A DNA stretch of 64,000 nt from an uncultured Alphaproteobacteria bacterium (lineage in GTDB: Bacteria; Pseudomonadota; Alphaproteobacteria; RF32; CAG-239). This document shows positions 9,101 to 16,752 of this stretch, piece after piece (the stretch's first letter is position 1; every line of letters begins with the position of its first letter). A model generated the notes under the pieces. That model had not been told where the DNA came from. It worked only from the letters and a program-made list of their open reading frames with translations, and searched no databases. Location: assembly GCA_944392295.1 (NCBI GenBank), contig CALXWE010000002.1, positions 105,904-169,903 on the forward strand, written 5' to 3'. The translations under genes were made by a program, and so were the position numbers.

Positions 9101-10351
9101 TACTTTATATTTGCGATTGTTGCTGTTAAATTCCGAACCTACTCCGCTTATGCCCAAAACCGTATTAGAATTATCAACCACCAAACTCGGAACAATGCTT
9201 GAACCTATCATGCGTCCGATGTTATCGTATGCGCGGTTTAGCTTAGCGTATCCTAAAGGTGAGCCGGTTACGGTATTTACGCTACCACTGCGTAAAATTT
9301 GAGCTTTTAATTCTCCGGCATAATCAAATACCGGTCCTGCCTGCAGAATATAGCCTATAACCTCTCCGTCTTTGTTTAAAACGTTACCTCTGGCACCGAC
9401 TATACCTACTTTTTCTTTGGCCTTAACAACTTCGCCGCCGGGCATTATTCTTCCCAAGTATTGACCATTTAAATCTGTACAGGTTGCGGCAATATCTATC
9501 TTAAAGCCGATAACTTCGCCTTTTAAATTAACAATTTTATCATCGGCTCTTAATTTACCAACGATATCACCACCTAATAAAACCTCGCCGTTATAGGTTA
9601 CTAAGCCTAAATATTTCCCATAATTATCAAAAGCATAACCGTTGCTTACCACCTTGCCGATGACTTTTCCGGCATCGCTATAAGCATAGCCGTTAGCATG
9701 AATACGACCTATCGGCTTAGAATCAAAATCGGTTACCGTTCCGCCGGGGGTTATACTGCCGATAAAATCGCCACTTGGAGAAACTACCATCTTTGATGAT
9801 ATTAACTTACCGTCAAGCACAAAACCGTTACCATTGTTACGATAAGCATATCCGAGTGCTGAAACAAAGCCGATGTTTTGACCTTCAATGCTTATATATA
9901 ATCCATCGCCGGTTAAACGTCCAACTGTTTTGCCTTCGTCATTATAGACCAAACCAGGATATAAAACTCCGCCCAAAATATTGTAATCATCATCAACTAT
10001 TAAGCCGTTAGGCAAAACTTTACCGACTATTTTACCAGAAGGTAAACGTACAGAACCGTCATTGTTCACTTTTCCGAGCGGCTTGTTATCATTGCCGATT
10101 GCTACACCCTGAGGAATAATGCCACCGATAATTTCGCCTTTACCGTTAACAATAAAGCTATCGGCCGTAATGTTGCCGATAATTTCATTATCAAAGCTTA
10201 CTACGGTACCGTCAGGTATAACTTTACCGATTAAATCGCCGTTAAAGTTTATTGCCGTAATTTCTTGCGAAAATGCCGGACATATCATATAAAACATACC
10301 TATGATGCTTAATGTGCATATCTTAAATATTTTTGTTACCGTATTAAACAC
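6137..10351 (-). CDS. Exported repeat protein with C-terminal VirB10/TrbI/DotG-like domain
   Basis: This 1404-residue protein starts at a GTG (GGAGG 7 bases upstream) with a Sec signal peptide (residues 1 to about 28, ending PAFSQ). Residues about 30-990 are mostly 17-residue repeats of the form IGxVxxDGxVxDxxGx. A Gly-rich linker (about 1000-1050) leads to a VirB10-like domain at about 1085-1290, with VERNVYAEVGRNIVIPAGSR, VSITWTRLIRPDGSAFEF, GRGGALGYLD and a closing PAGTRLIIYPKEDLWI. A Pro/Thr-rich tail ends it. VirB10 normally spans the inner membrane and lines the core-complex channel; here there is a cleavable-looking signal instead of the usual cytoplasmic N-terminus. The preceding gene supplies a membrane-anchored partner with the same repeats. 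The C-terminal assignment is firm; the split-VirB10 reading is inference. Confidence 0.85.
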   Translation of the reverse strand: MFNTVTKIFKICTLSIIGMFYMICPAFSQEITAINFNGDLIGKVIPDGTVVSFDNEIIGNITADSFIVNGKGEIIGGIIPQGVAIGNDNKPLGKVNNDGSVRLPSGKIVGKVLPNGLIVDDDYNILGGVLYPGLVYNDEGKTVGRLTGDGLYISIEGQNIGFVSALGYAYRNNGNGFVLDGKLISSKMVVSPSGDFIGSITPGGTVTDFDSKPIGRIHANGYAYSDAGKVIGKVVSNGYAFDNYGKYLGLVTYNGEVLLGGDIVGKLRADDKIVNLKGEVIGFKIDIAATCTDLNGQYLGRIMPGGEVVKAKEKVGIVGARGNVLNKDGEVIGYILQAGPVFDYAGELKAQILRSGSVNTVTGSPLGYAKLNRAYDNIGRMIGSSIVPSLVVDNSNTVLGISGVGSEFNSNNRKYKVSPFGYVYSSDNLLMGNAVALDAVYNLGGEISAYLGVNGELQGIAKERGYKLKQFGLVADADNNAIAWSLSPLFAQDEQGKSLGMLSQTNLVLDKKRSVTGKVVPGSNVVSSTEKVNNRQVPVVGGAGSSFLAVGINGDILGYADFKGDVTDYSGNKIGTVSGKDTVINSGGSIIGNIIDFKGVVNDKCSYLGTIDYQGNVRNSRGVVLGNILSNNQVVSEVGDVIGFGVGSAVIADFDGKILGSTNTVGHVLNYKNENIGCIRYDGRLYSAEGKYLGRKSEAFPVMSFENIMLGRSNINNEVISSENKKVGYIDPEGSAISDSGEILGLSFRYKVAFDNDNTFLGRVLDNGTVISDKNDILGTVEYDGTVTDDGEQVGYALYDLYIYNEEGKVIGYLNGDGRVSSFSGSRLGKVDRGFLINKDYEIIGRGNRDYFIRDGENKVIGELSLKGEVIDKNGQSIGKLSGNGDIVDNNGNVLATAHYLQYYNAQKPEPAKPAEWAGAPKVKLDAVPVAQDTQDSKYGLKTIGIALTPDGNYLGDILSNNDVIDKLGNLLGKKMPDGLIVDNEGGLIGIEEVKNVKGGQMFVPAGTFGSGGAYGTGNNPVNLGPGGGFGPGERYDPVRSQALAMAQNARREEIKVGQLSTNVDKESFDGKQAYWDGVPKQLSSWRVDMSEMILADKPIPAVLARTIMSSGGADNVPVTAIVERNVYAEVGRNIVIPAGSRVMGTSSGGSGGGTSGGAVRVSITWTRLIRPDGSAFEFSAAQTGDAQGRGGALGYLDEQLMKKYTLPMVTNLLSSAVAYVAASGETTTNSDGDSVESARQEAAQDARENFLDNMDQMFDQILQDKTDIEAVTYVPAGTRLIIYPKEDLWIRTPERSAEESLQAAKKPTVFLDDSDPTDSKERRGAAAQGGGSTGTGTEAGTSGVVYTDEDSATVQSTPLLDDPTSTNKNTNRQPTIPPVTSTGATPPPPSSTAGANNTSAQLF
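7640..10260 (-). repeat. Array of 17-residue (51-bp) coding repeats in the VirB10-like protein
   Basis: Successive units such as IIGGIIPQGVAIGNDNK, PLGKVNNDGSVRLPSGK and IVGKVLPNGLIVDDDYN are each 17 residues. The array has room for about 50 units, with some longer or shorter insertions. At DNA level the copies are diverged, so the array looks old. The alternation of Gly, Asp/Asn and hydrophobic positions suggests a beta-solenoid or beta-roll rod. Confidence 0.85.
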
Positions 10352-10352
10352 C

Positions 10353-13300
10353 TTAGTTCCTCCGATTTTGAGCTACTTCTTGCAATGCATAACCTGCTAC
10401 CTGTTTATCCAAATTAATAAACGAGCCATTATTTTTTAGATAACCTATTACTTCACCGTCATATCCAGTAACTTGCCCATCGGCACCGAGATGTCCGATG
10501 TATTGACCGTCGTTGGATACAATAGACGTTCCTACCTTATAAATACTTCCTAGTATGTTGTTTTGCGTATCTACCGCTAAACCGCCGGATAATACTCTGC
10601 CGATTATACCTCCGGAAACACCTCTGATACTACCGTCAAATTCAACATACCCGACAACTTTATCTTCATTGCTGATAACGATATCATTTTCAACAACTTC
10701 TCCTATTAAATGACCTTCGTTATTGACTACTTTACCATCAGAAAATGTTTTACCGATAACCACATTTTTAGTATTAATTACACTGCCATCGGGCATTACC
10801 GAGCCTATAACTTTGCCACCGAAATTAATAACTATACCACGTTTTAACAAGTTCATATTTTTATCGGTCGAGCCGCCGGGCAATACCGCGGTAATTAGTT
10901 TGCCGCTTAAATCGGCCACATTACCTTGCGAATCTGTGTATCCGACATATTTACCGAATAAATCTACCAAAATGCCCTCCGGAACAACCTCGCCTAAGAT
11001 TTGCCCCTTTTCATCAACGATTAAACCTTCGCCGCTTTCATAACCGGCAACTTTGCCCTTGGTATTAATAACCGTACCGTCGGCATTGACATAGCCCAAA
11101 TATGAACCGTCATAACCTATGGCTGCTCCTGTTTTTACCAAGCCTCCGCCATACGTGTTCTTTAAATCAAACCAACGACCTTTACTGTCAATTTGGCCCA
11201 AATATTCACCAAAACGGCTTACAACCCTGCCATCAGGATTTACAAATCCTACCGATTGACCTTTTTTATCAACAACTTTACCTTGCGGTATTACATGACC
11301 GGCTTGACCAGCATAAAAGCTCAGACCGTCGCCGTAAATGCGGTCAACTACCACACCTTGATTGTTGTAAACATTGCCGTCGGCAAATAACCTACCGATT
11401 ACGGCTCCCTCAGAATTTACTACCGTTGTTTTTTCAGGGAAAGCGACACCGATAATCTTGTTGTTACGATCGGCAATATATTTATATAACAACAACTTAG
11501 CATCGGGATATTTTTGCAATCTTAAACTGCCGTCGCGGTCAAAGGTGTTAAGGTATTTACCGTCTAAATCAAATGCGTAAAAAGATTTTACACTTCTGCC
11601 GACATAGGTGCCGTCTTCATTAAACACCTCATCATTTACATTGCTGCAACCCATAGGCAATGATGCTTTGGATACAACCTGTCCACTAGTATTTAAGCGT
11701 CCAATCTCTCGACCAGAGCCATTTACAACAATTTTATATTGCATAACTTGTCCGATAACCGAACCATCTTCATTTAAAACACTTCCGTCAGGATTTACAC
11801 ATCCGACATAACGTCCGTTATCTGATTTTACAATACCCTGTTCATCTGCCGAACCAAGATAATTGCATTGATTATCAAAAACTCTTCCGGTTTGAACAAC
11901 TTCGCCTAAATATAAGCCTTTATCATCATAAATGCTGCCGTCGGGATTTACGTGATAAGGCATATCCTGACCGTTTTTATTTACCACACCGTTCGGATTT
12001 AACATACCAATATGCGAACAGCCCCAACCGACTACCAAACCGCTTCTTAAGCCTTTGGCAATAAACTTTGAACCATTGGCATCTTTTACTAATGTATTAG
12101 GCAAGATTCTACCTAAAACCTGACCTTTTTCATTAACGACCTCTCCATTGGTGGAAATCTGACCCAAAACAGTTCCTGCCGGAGTAACCGGTATCAGCTC
12201 GGTACGAACAACAGCCCCGATTTTTACGGCACTGTTACTTATAATATTACCATCTTTATCTACCCGACCGATTACCTTGCCGTCACTGCCGATAACCTCG
12301 CCGTTTTTGTTTACATATCCGATAACATTACCATTCTCATCTAAGGCAAGATTAACATATTCTCCCGCGCGACCAATTATGTTACCATTAGCATCAACCA
12401 TGGTGCCGTCTTCAAGCATACGGCCGATAACTTTACCATTGGCATCAAGAACCGTACCGTCGGCTAAAACCTGACCGATTTTGTTACCATTGAAATCTAC
12501 TATATTGCCGTTTTCATCTATATAACCGATGGCATTGCCATTGGCATCATAGTACAGCCGCCTGGAGGGACCCAACTTCCCCATTTTTTCGTTGGTTAAC
12601 TTGTAGGCATCGCCATTTTCATCAACATAACCTATGGTCTCGCCTTGCTCATTAACAATTGAATTATCCGGCATAACTACGCCTAACACATTGCCATTAT
12701 CGTCAATTGCGGTTTTTCCGGGCTTGCTTACATGACCGATTACTTTACCGTTCATATCTACAACCTCGCCGTTTTCATTTAATCTGCCGATAACATTGCC
12801 GTCTTTATCAACTACCGTACCGTCTTCAAGTACTCTTCCGATTATGTTGCCGTTTTCATCATAAACATATCCGGCCTCAACAACTTTACCTAACGTTGAA
12901 CCGTTTTCATCAACCACTGTACCGTTACCGAGCTCTCTTCCTATAAGATTGCCGTTGAAGTCTACCGCTTGTCCGTCGGCTGTAACATAACCTATAACGT
13001 TACCCTTATCATCATAAATAAGTTTCTTATTGCCGGAAACTCCTATGATGTTACCATTTTCATCTACAATTAAGCCATCTTCGTTAACTCGTCCAATTAT
13101 GTTGCCGTTTTCATCACGAACATAACCGTCTTCATCCACATAACCGATGACTTTACCGTCAGGTCCGTAGGCATATCTTAACTTATCGGTATTTACACCG
13201 GCTTTGCCTATAACATTACCTTCTTTATCAACGACAGTATTATCTGAATTGAGTGTACCTAACTCGTTACCATTTAAATCTACTGCTTTACCATCGGCGT

Positions 13301-13976
13301 TGATATAGCCGATAATATTACCGTTTTCATCACGAATAACCATACCGTCGCCAAAACCTGATGTTCCTGTTGTGCAGAAATTGCACTCCTCCTTGGTTAT
13401 AGCCTTACCTTCAACCGGAATCTTTTGGGCTTTGGCACTCTCGGCACTGACATTAGTTTCATGCCATGAAACAATAAAGTTGTTTTGAACATTGCCCGCC
13501 TCGGTCGGAAGCCAGCGCATAGTGATGTTACAAGTCTGATTTCCTCTGAGCTCAAAACTTGTACAACCGTCTTGATATGTAAACCCGTCAAACGGAGGTT
13601 CCGCAAGTTTTACCGATACAATACGTATCGCCGCTTTGCCGTTGGTGCCGATGGTTAAAACATTTTTAGCCTCAGTGCCAAGCACAACCTGCCCCATACT
13701 GACCGGATTAGGCGTGGTCGTTATCGGAATTTCTTGTTCGTTAACATCTTCGAATTCAATGTTTTGTAACAATGGATTTGTGTTGTTTTCAAAGTTTAAC
13801 ACATCATCGTCGGCCGTAAAAACCGGCTCTTGGTAGTCCTGTGTGTTAGTGCCGCTTGAAAATAACAGCAACAACCCAAACAAAAATACCACAAACGAGG
13901 TTATACCCACAATTAAAATTATGCGGTTGGTTTTACGGACATATCTTTCCGAATGTGTTAATACTTCTTTATCCAT
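10353..13976 (-). CDS. Membrane-anchored 17-residue-repeat protein, candidate N-terminal half of a split VirB10
   Basis: This 1207-residue protein has a short cytoplasmic N-terminus, one membrane helix (about residues 19-40, IILIVGITSFVVFLFGLLLL), an acidic linker, an Ig/ASH-like beta domain (about 80-196, with PVSMGQVVLGTEAKNVLTI and NQTCNITMRWLPTEAG) and then only 17-residue repeats to the end. This is the topology of a VirB10/DotG N-terminal half, but no VirB10 channel domain follows. The stop codon lies inside the ribosome site of the next gene, which carries that domain. The ATG at 13976 is chosen (8 bases after the virB9 stop); the frame is open further upstream. The Gly/Asp repeats resemble the fungal DUF3659/LEA-like type in pattern only. 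Function inferred from context. Confidence 0.78.
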   Translation of the reverse strand: MDKEVLTHSERYVRKTNRIILIVGITSFVVFLFGLLLLFSSGTNTQDYQEPVFTADDDVLNFENNTNPLLQNIEFEDVNEQEIPITTTPNPVSMGQVVLGTEAKNVLTIGTNGKAAIRIVSVKLAEPPFDGFTYQDGCTSFELRGNQTCNITMRWLPTEAGNVQNNFIVSWHETNVSAESAKAQKIPVEGKAITKEECNFCTTGTSGFGDGMVIRDENGNIIGYINADGKAVDLNGNELGTLNSDNTVVDKEGNVIGKAGVNTDKLRYAYGPDGKVIGYVDEDGYVRDENGNIIGRVNEDGLIVDENGNIIGVSGNKKLIYDDKGNVIGYVTADGQAVDFNGNLIGRELGNGTVVDENGSTLGKVVEAGYVYDENGNIIGRVLEDGTVVDKDGNVIGRLNENGEVVDMNGKVIGHVSKPGKTAIDDNGNVLGVVMPDNSIVNEQGETIGYVDENGDAYKLTNEKMGKLGPSRRLYYDANGNAIGYIDENGNIVDFNGNKIGQVLADGTVLDANGKVIGRMLEDGTMVDANGNIIGRAGEYVNLALDENGNVIGYVNKNGEVIGSDGKVIGRVDKDGNIISNSAVKIGAVVRTELIPVTPAGTVLGQISTNGEVVNEKGQVLGRILPNTLVKDANGSKFIAKGLRSGLVVGWGCSHIGMLNPNGVVNKNGQDMPYHVNPDGSIYDDKGLYLGEVVQTGRVFDNQCNYLGSADEQGIVKSDNGRYVGCVNPDGSVLNEDGSVIGQVMQYKIVVNGSGREIGRLNTSGQVVSKASLPMGCSNVNDEVFNEDGTYVGRSVKSFYAFDLDGKYLNTFDRDGSLRLQKYPDAKLLLYKYIADRNNKIIGVAFPEKTTVVNSEGAVIGRLFADGNVYNNQGVVVDRIYGDGLSFYAGQAGHVIPQGKVVDKKGQSVGFVNPDGRVVSRFGEYLGQIDSKGRWFDLKNTYGGGLVKTGAAIGYDGSYLGYVNADGTVINTKGKVAGYESGEGLIVDEKGQILGEVVPEGILVDLFGKYVGYTDSQGNVADLSGKLITAVLPGGSTDKNMNLLKRGIVINFGGKVIGSVMPDGSVINTKNVVIGKTFSDGKVVNNEGHLIGEVVENDIVISNEDKVVGYVEFDGSIRGVSGGIIGRVLSGGLAVDTQNNILGSIYKVGTSIVSNDGQYIGHLGADGQVTGYDGEVIGYLKNNGSFINLDKQVAGYALQEVAQNRRN
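10390..13350 (-). repeat. Array of 17-residue (51-bp) coding repeats in the membrane-anchored protein
   Basis: About 55-58 units of the type DENGNIIGRVNEDGLIV are read from residue about 204 to the C-terminus. Units coded by about 12200-13350 are close to consensus, and the DNA string ATTATGTTGCCGTTTTCATC recurs exactly (12841 and 13094). Units coded by 10390-12000 are much more diverged, which suggests recent expansion at the N-terminal end of the array. Confidence 0.88.
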
Positions 13977-13984
13977 AGTACTTT

Positions 13985-15640
13985 TTATTGAACCCTTACT
14001 ACACTGCAGAATACCCCATTGCGGCCAAGCTGACTGCAAATGTTATCGCCTACGTCTATTGACGATACGGGACCTATTCTTAAATGGAACAACTCTTTTC
14101 CTTGACCGTCGGCAGGTGCGTCTACCGAATAAAACGGCTGATACGAACTTAATACCGAAGAGTACTTCTTAGATAATTCACTCCACAGGCTCTCTAAGTT
14201 GCTTACATCGGCATCGGTACCTAATTCAACCGAAATGCTTGCCGCGTCATCGCCTTCAAATCCGCTTCCGTAGCGATATCCGGCAAGAGGACCTTCCGTA
14301 AAGCTTATATTTTCACGATCAAGTTTGTGCATCTTGGAATAATCTATGCCATCGGCCGAAGTTGACGATGCTTTAGCGCCGCTTTGACCACCTTGAACGC
14401 CTTGCCCGCTTCCGGCACCACCTTTAGCAGCCGGATTTTGAACCGAACTTATTTGGTCTAAGCTGACCCCGACCGGCATTCCTCCGGCAGCATAATTACC
14501 ATATCCGCCCTGTCCGCCGTTTTGGCTGTTTGCCGAAAAGCCTCCGTTGGAGCCGGACGCCGACGTTTTACCCGAAGGTATTGCCGGTGATACATCCCAA
14601 TCATTACCGTTATCAAAGGTTATGTTTTCTATACCGGCATCATCGGATCTTCTGGTCTTTAAACATACTATGCGTTTGCCGTTTCTTAAAACCATATCGC
14701 CTACACCTTCGACAATGATTAAACGATTATTCGGACCTGCTGATCTGAAACCGACCGGTGTTTCTACACGTTCAACAATTAATGTTACTATCGGGCGCTG
14801 TATCATATTAAGAGCTTTTTCGCCAAAATCGATATACGTGAAAATATCATCACGCCATACCCGCTCTGGGGCAATAATAACATCATCAGGGTTAGGAACA
14901 TATACTTCTATATCAAACTTAAATTTTGTCGGGTCAAGCGGAATACTTTGAATCCAGTCTTCCTTTTGAAATCTTTTGGTAAAGGTTGAATCTACGGATT
15001 TCCCGTTTCCACCCCTAAAAGAACTGGCGTTTACATGACCGCCGCCGGAAACGCTACCGAAACCGCCGACGGAACCCCCGTTTTTTTCGTCGTCCACAAC
15101 CTCTATATCAATAATAGAGTTGGTTAATCTTTCAGTATTAACACCTTCACTTCTGGCATAAAAGGCATATTTGTTGCCGGAGCGACCAAACACGATAATG
15201 TTGGTATCTACACCGACCATCGCTCCCGATTTAGGATACAAAAGAAGTGTGTTAGGACCGGAAATGCGGCCATCAAAAGTCTTGCTGTCGCCGATGTATA
15301 CATCTTCAACCATTTCCCATTCAGGAAAATTAATCAGCGTTAACATTCCTTCTCTTAAACGAACCGGCAATACCAAATCCGGCGACCAGTAATAACGCGA
15401 ATATGCCGGCTTGCTTTGACCTTCACCTAAGTTTTGCAAAGGATCAAGCCATGCACTTTGGACCATACCCAAAGAGTTTATGCCGCCGCCTCCCATATAA
15501 TTCATGTTCATTGGCTGATACATACCCTGACTTTGATCTGCGTTCTGGTTTAAGCTGTCTATGGTTGCTTGTGAACGTGCACTTACCGGCAACAATGCTA
15601 ATGCTAATACCGAACATATTCTGAATATATAACGTTTCAT
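13985..15640 (-). CDS. virB9: VirB9-like outer core-complex protein with C-terminal SPOR-like domain
   Basis: This 551-residue protein has a signal peptide (1 to about 25, ending ARSQA). The VirB9 N-terminal beta domain covers about residues 75-180 (VRLREGMLTLINFPEWEMVE, then GPNTLLLYPKSGAMVGVDTN). The VirB9 C-terminal domain is at about 235-345 (APERVWRDDIFTYIDFGEKA and MVLRNGKRIVCLKTR). A Gly/Ser-rich linker leads to a last 80 residues resembling a SPOR peptidoglycan-binding repeat (ELFHLRIGPVSSIDVGDNIC, then GRNGVFCSVVRVQ). VirB9 forms the outer ring of the core complex with VirB7 and VirB10. The SPOR part is unusual for VirB9. The position before the VirB10-like genes matches the standard VirB7-8-9-10 order. 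Confidence 0.85.
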   Translation of the reverse strand: MKRYIFRICSVLALALLPVSARSQATIDSLNQNADQSQGMYQPMNMNYMGGGGINSLGMVQSAWLDPLQNLGEGQSKPAYSRYYWSPDLVLPVRLREGMLTLINFPEWEMVEDVYIGDSKTFDGRISGPNTLLLYPKSGAMVGVDTNIIVFGRSGNKYAFYARSEGVNTERLTNSIIDIEVVDDEKNGGSVGGFGSVSGGGHVNASSFRGGNGKSVDSTFTKRFQKEDWIQSIPLDPTKFKFDIEVYVPNPDDVIIAPERVWRDDIFTYIDFGEKALNMIQRPIVTLIVERVETPVGFRSAGPNNRLIIVEGVGDMVLRNGKRIVCLKTRRSDDAGIENITFDNGNDWDVSPAIPSGKTSASGSNGGFSANSQNGGQGGYGNYAAGGMPVGVSLDQISSVQNPAAKGGAGSGQGVQGGQSGAKASSTSADGIDYSKMHKLDRENISFTEGPLAGYRYGSGFEGDDAASISVELGTDADVSNLESLWSELSKKYSSVLSSYQPFYSVDAPADGQGKELFHLRIGPVSSIDVGDNICSQLGRNGVFCSVVRVQ

Positions 15641-15660
15641 GTCTTAATTTACCTTTTCTT

Positions 15661-16404
15661 TTATGCCTTGTTATGCGACAGAGAGTATCTGTTTACCGTA
15701 AATCCTATCGGGTTATTCAAACGCTCTCCGTATTTAACCGTTTTGGGTACATACGAAACCCTTAGCGAAGCTGTCCAATAATTTACTTCCGGCGCAGCAG
15801 AATCAGGATACATATCTCGTGTTTCATATTCTACTTGCCATAAGCCTCGACCGAGCTCGTTAATGGTCATAATACGAACCATTCGTATGAGACCTTTCTT
15901 TCTTATTATTTCAAGCGCCGGTTTGGCTGTCTTTTCTATAAAAGATTCATAAACACCCGAGGCTGACATCTCTTGCAACTGACTGCCGGGCATCCACCTT
16001 GATTCCATTTCAGCAATATCGTTGGTAAATGCACTCCTTAACAGAACATATTCTCTTACAAATACTTCCGTTATCGCTTTTTGATCTTCCATATTACTTA
16101 TCGGAATGATGTTATACACCTGCTCTTCTTTGTTTTCAAACGTTAACAAAAACGGCTCTAAACGATATAACGGAACAAGTTGGGCAATAGCCAGTATTAA
16201 AACAAAGTTACAGCACAGGCTTATGGCGATAATTACCGCAAAAGCTCTGGCCGTCCATAAATATCGCTTCTCGCTGGCATTAACGATTATTTCTTCATCT
16301 CGTCCGGCTCGCGACGGTTGCGGACGACGCCTTACCTGCTGCGTACCGCCTTGTCCGCCAAGTAAACGCTGCTGTGTATTGTTTATTCCTAAACGGTCAG
16401 CCAT
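15661..16404 (-). CDS. virB8: VirB8-like inner-membrane protein (second copy)
   Basis: This 247-residue protein has an N-terminal cytoplasmic region rich in Gln/Arg, one membrane helix at about 52-77 (AFAVIIAISLCCNFVLILAI) and a periplasmic VirB8/DotI-like domain. The domain ends in NPIGFTVNRYSLSHNK, the typical VirB8 closing strand. Inner strands such as RGLWQVEYETRD and VNYWTASLRVSYVP also fit. VirB8 links the inner-membrane complex with the core and periplasmic pilin parts. It lies directly upstream of virB9 and is paralogous to the gene at 16753. DotI/IcmL proteins share the fold, so that name is an alternative. Confidence 0.82.
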   Translation of the reverse strand: MADRLGINNTQQRLLGGQGGTQQVRRRPQPSRAGRDEEIIVNASEKRYLWTARAFAVIIAISLCCNFVLILAIAQLVPLYRLEPFLLTFENKEEQVYNIIPISNMEDQKAITEVFVREYVLLRSAFTNDIAEMESRWMPGSQLQEMSASGVYESFIEKTAKPALEIIRKKGLIRMVRIMTINELGRGLWQVEYETRDMYPDSAAPEVNYWTASLRVSYVPKTVKYGERLNNPIGFTVNRYSLSHNKA

Positions 16405-16423
16405 ATCTCACCCTTTTGTTTTG

Positions 16424-16612
16424 CTATATTGTTGCTACAAACCAATCCGGCAAGGTCTTCGGAAGCTCTACCTCTATGCACGCGCAAGGCGATAACTTGA
16501 GCTCGTTTACGTCTTTACCTATTCCTACCGGCTCCGGCTCATAATAAGAACCAAACAAGCCACACGCCGATAATATTAATAGGCTTATTATTAAAATTAC
16601 CTTCTTATACAT
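16424..16612 (-). CDS. virB7: VirB7-like small lipoprotein
   Basis: This 62-residue protein has a signal peptide ending in a lipobox ILSACG (Cys 17), so it should be lipid-anchored. The short mature part has a CAC pair near SPCACIEVELPKTL. Small lipoproteins of this kind stabilise VirB9 in the outer membrane, in Agrobacterium through a disulfide; the extra cysteines here could play that role, which is inference. It lies between the two VirB8-like genes and upstream of virB9. The 140-base gap before it could hold a promoter, but no strong one was seen. Assignment rests on size, lipobox and position. Confidence 0.68.
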   Translation of the reverse strand: MYKKVILIISLLILSACGLFGSYYEPEPVGIGKDVNELKLSPCACIEVELPKTLPDWFVATI

Positions 16613-16752
16613 TGCAATATTTCCTCTTGTCCAGACATTATCACATTAAACTCTTTATTTTTAAAAGTCTAATGTCATCCTTGTAAATCCCCAACTTATC
16701 AACAAGTTAGAGTGATTTTGATTGTAGCATAACCTAAAAAGATTAATATAAA

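Noticed and set aside
10340..10375. Possible frameshift joining the two repeat proteins into one VirB10.
   Set aside because: The downstream protein has its own GGAGG site at a good distance and a clear signal peptide, so two genes are the simpler reading. An assembly error cannot be fully excluded.
10723..12474. Plus-strand open frames of 65-117 residues opposite the repeat genes.
   Set aside because: They mirror the repeat period on the other strand, have no ribosome sites and no family features; they are shadows of the repeat coding.
10353..14039. The periodic 51-bp DNA repeats could be a CRISPR array or satellite.
   Set aside because: The repeats lie in frame in a long open reading frame, have no unique spacers of constant length, and diverge mainly in a way that keeps the protein pattern.
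16613..16752. Terminator or strong promoter in the 140-base gap upstream of the VirB7-like gene.
   Set aside because: Only a weak 5-bp inverted repeat and poor promoter hexamers are present.
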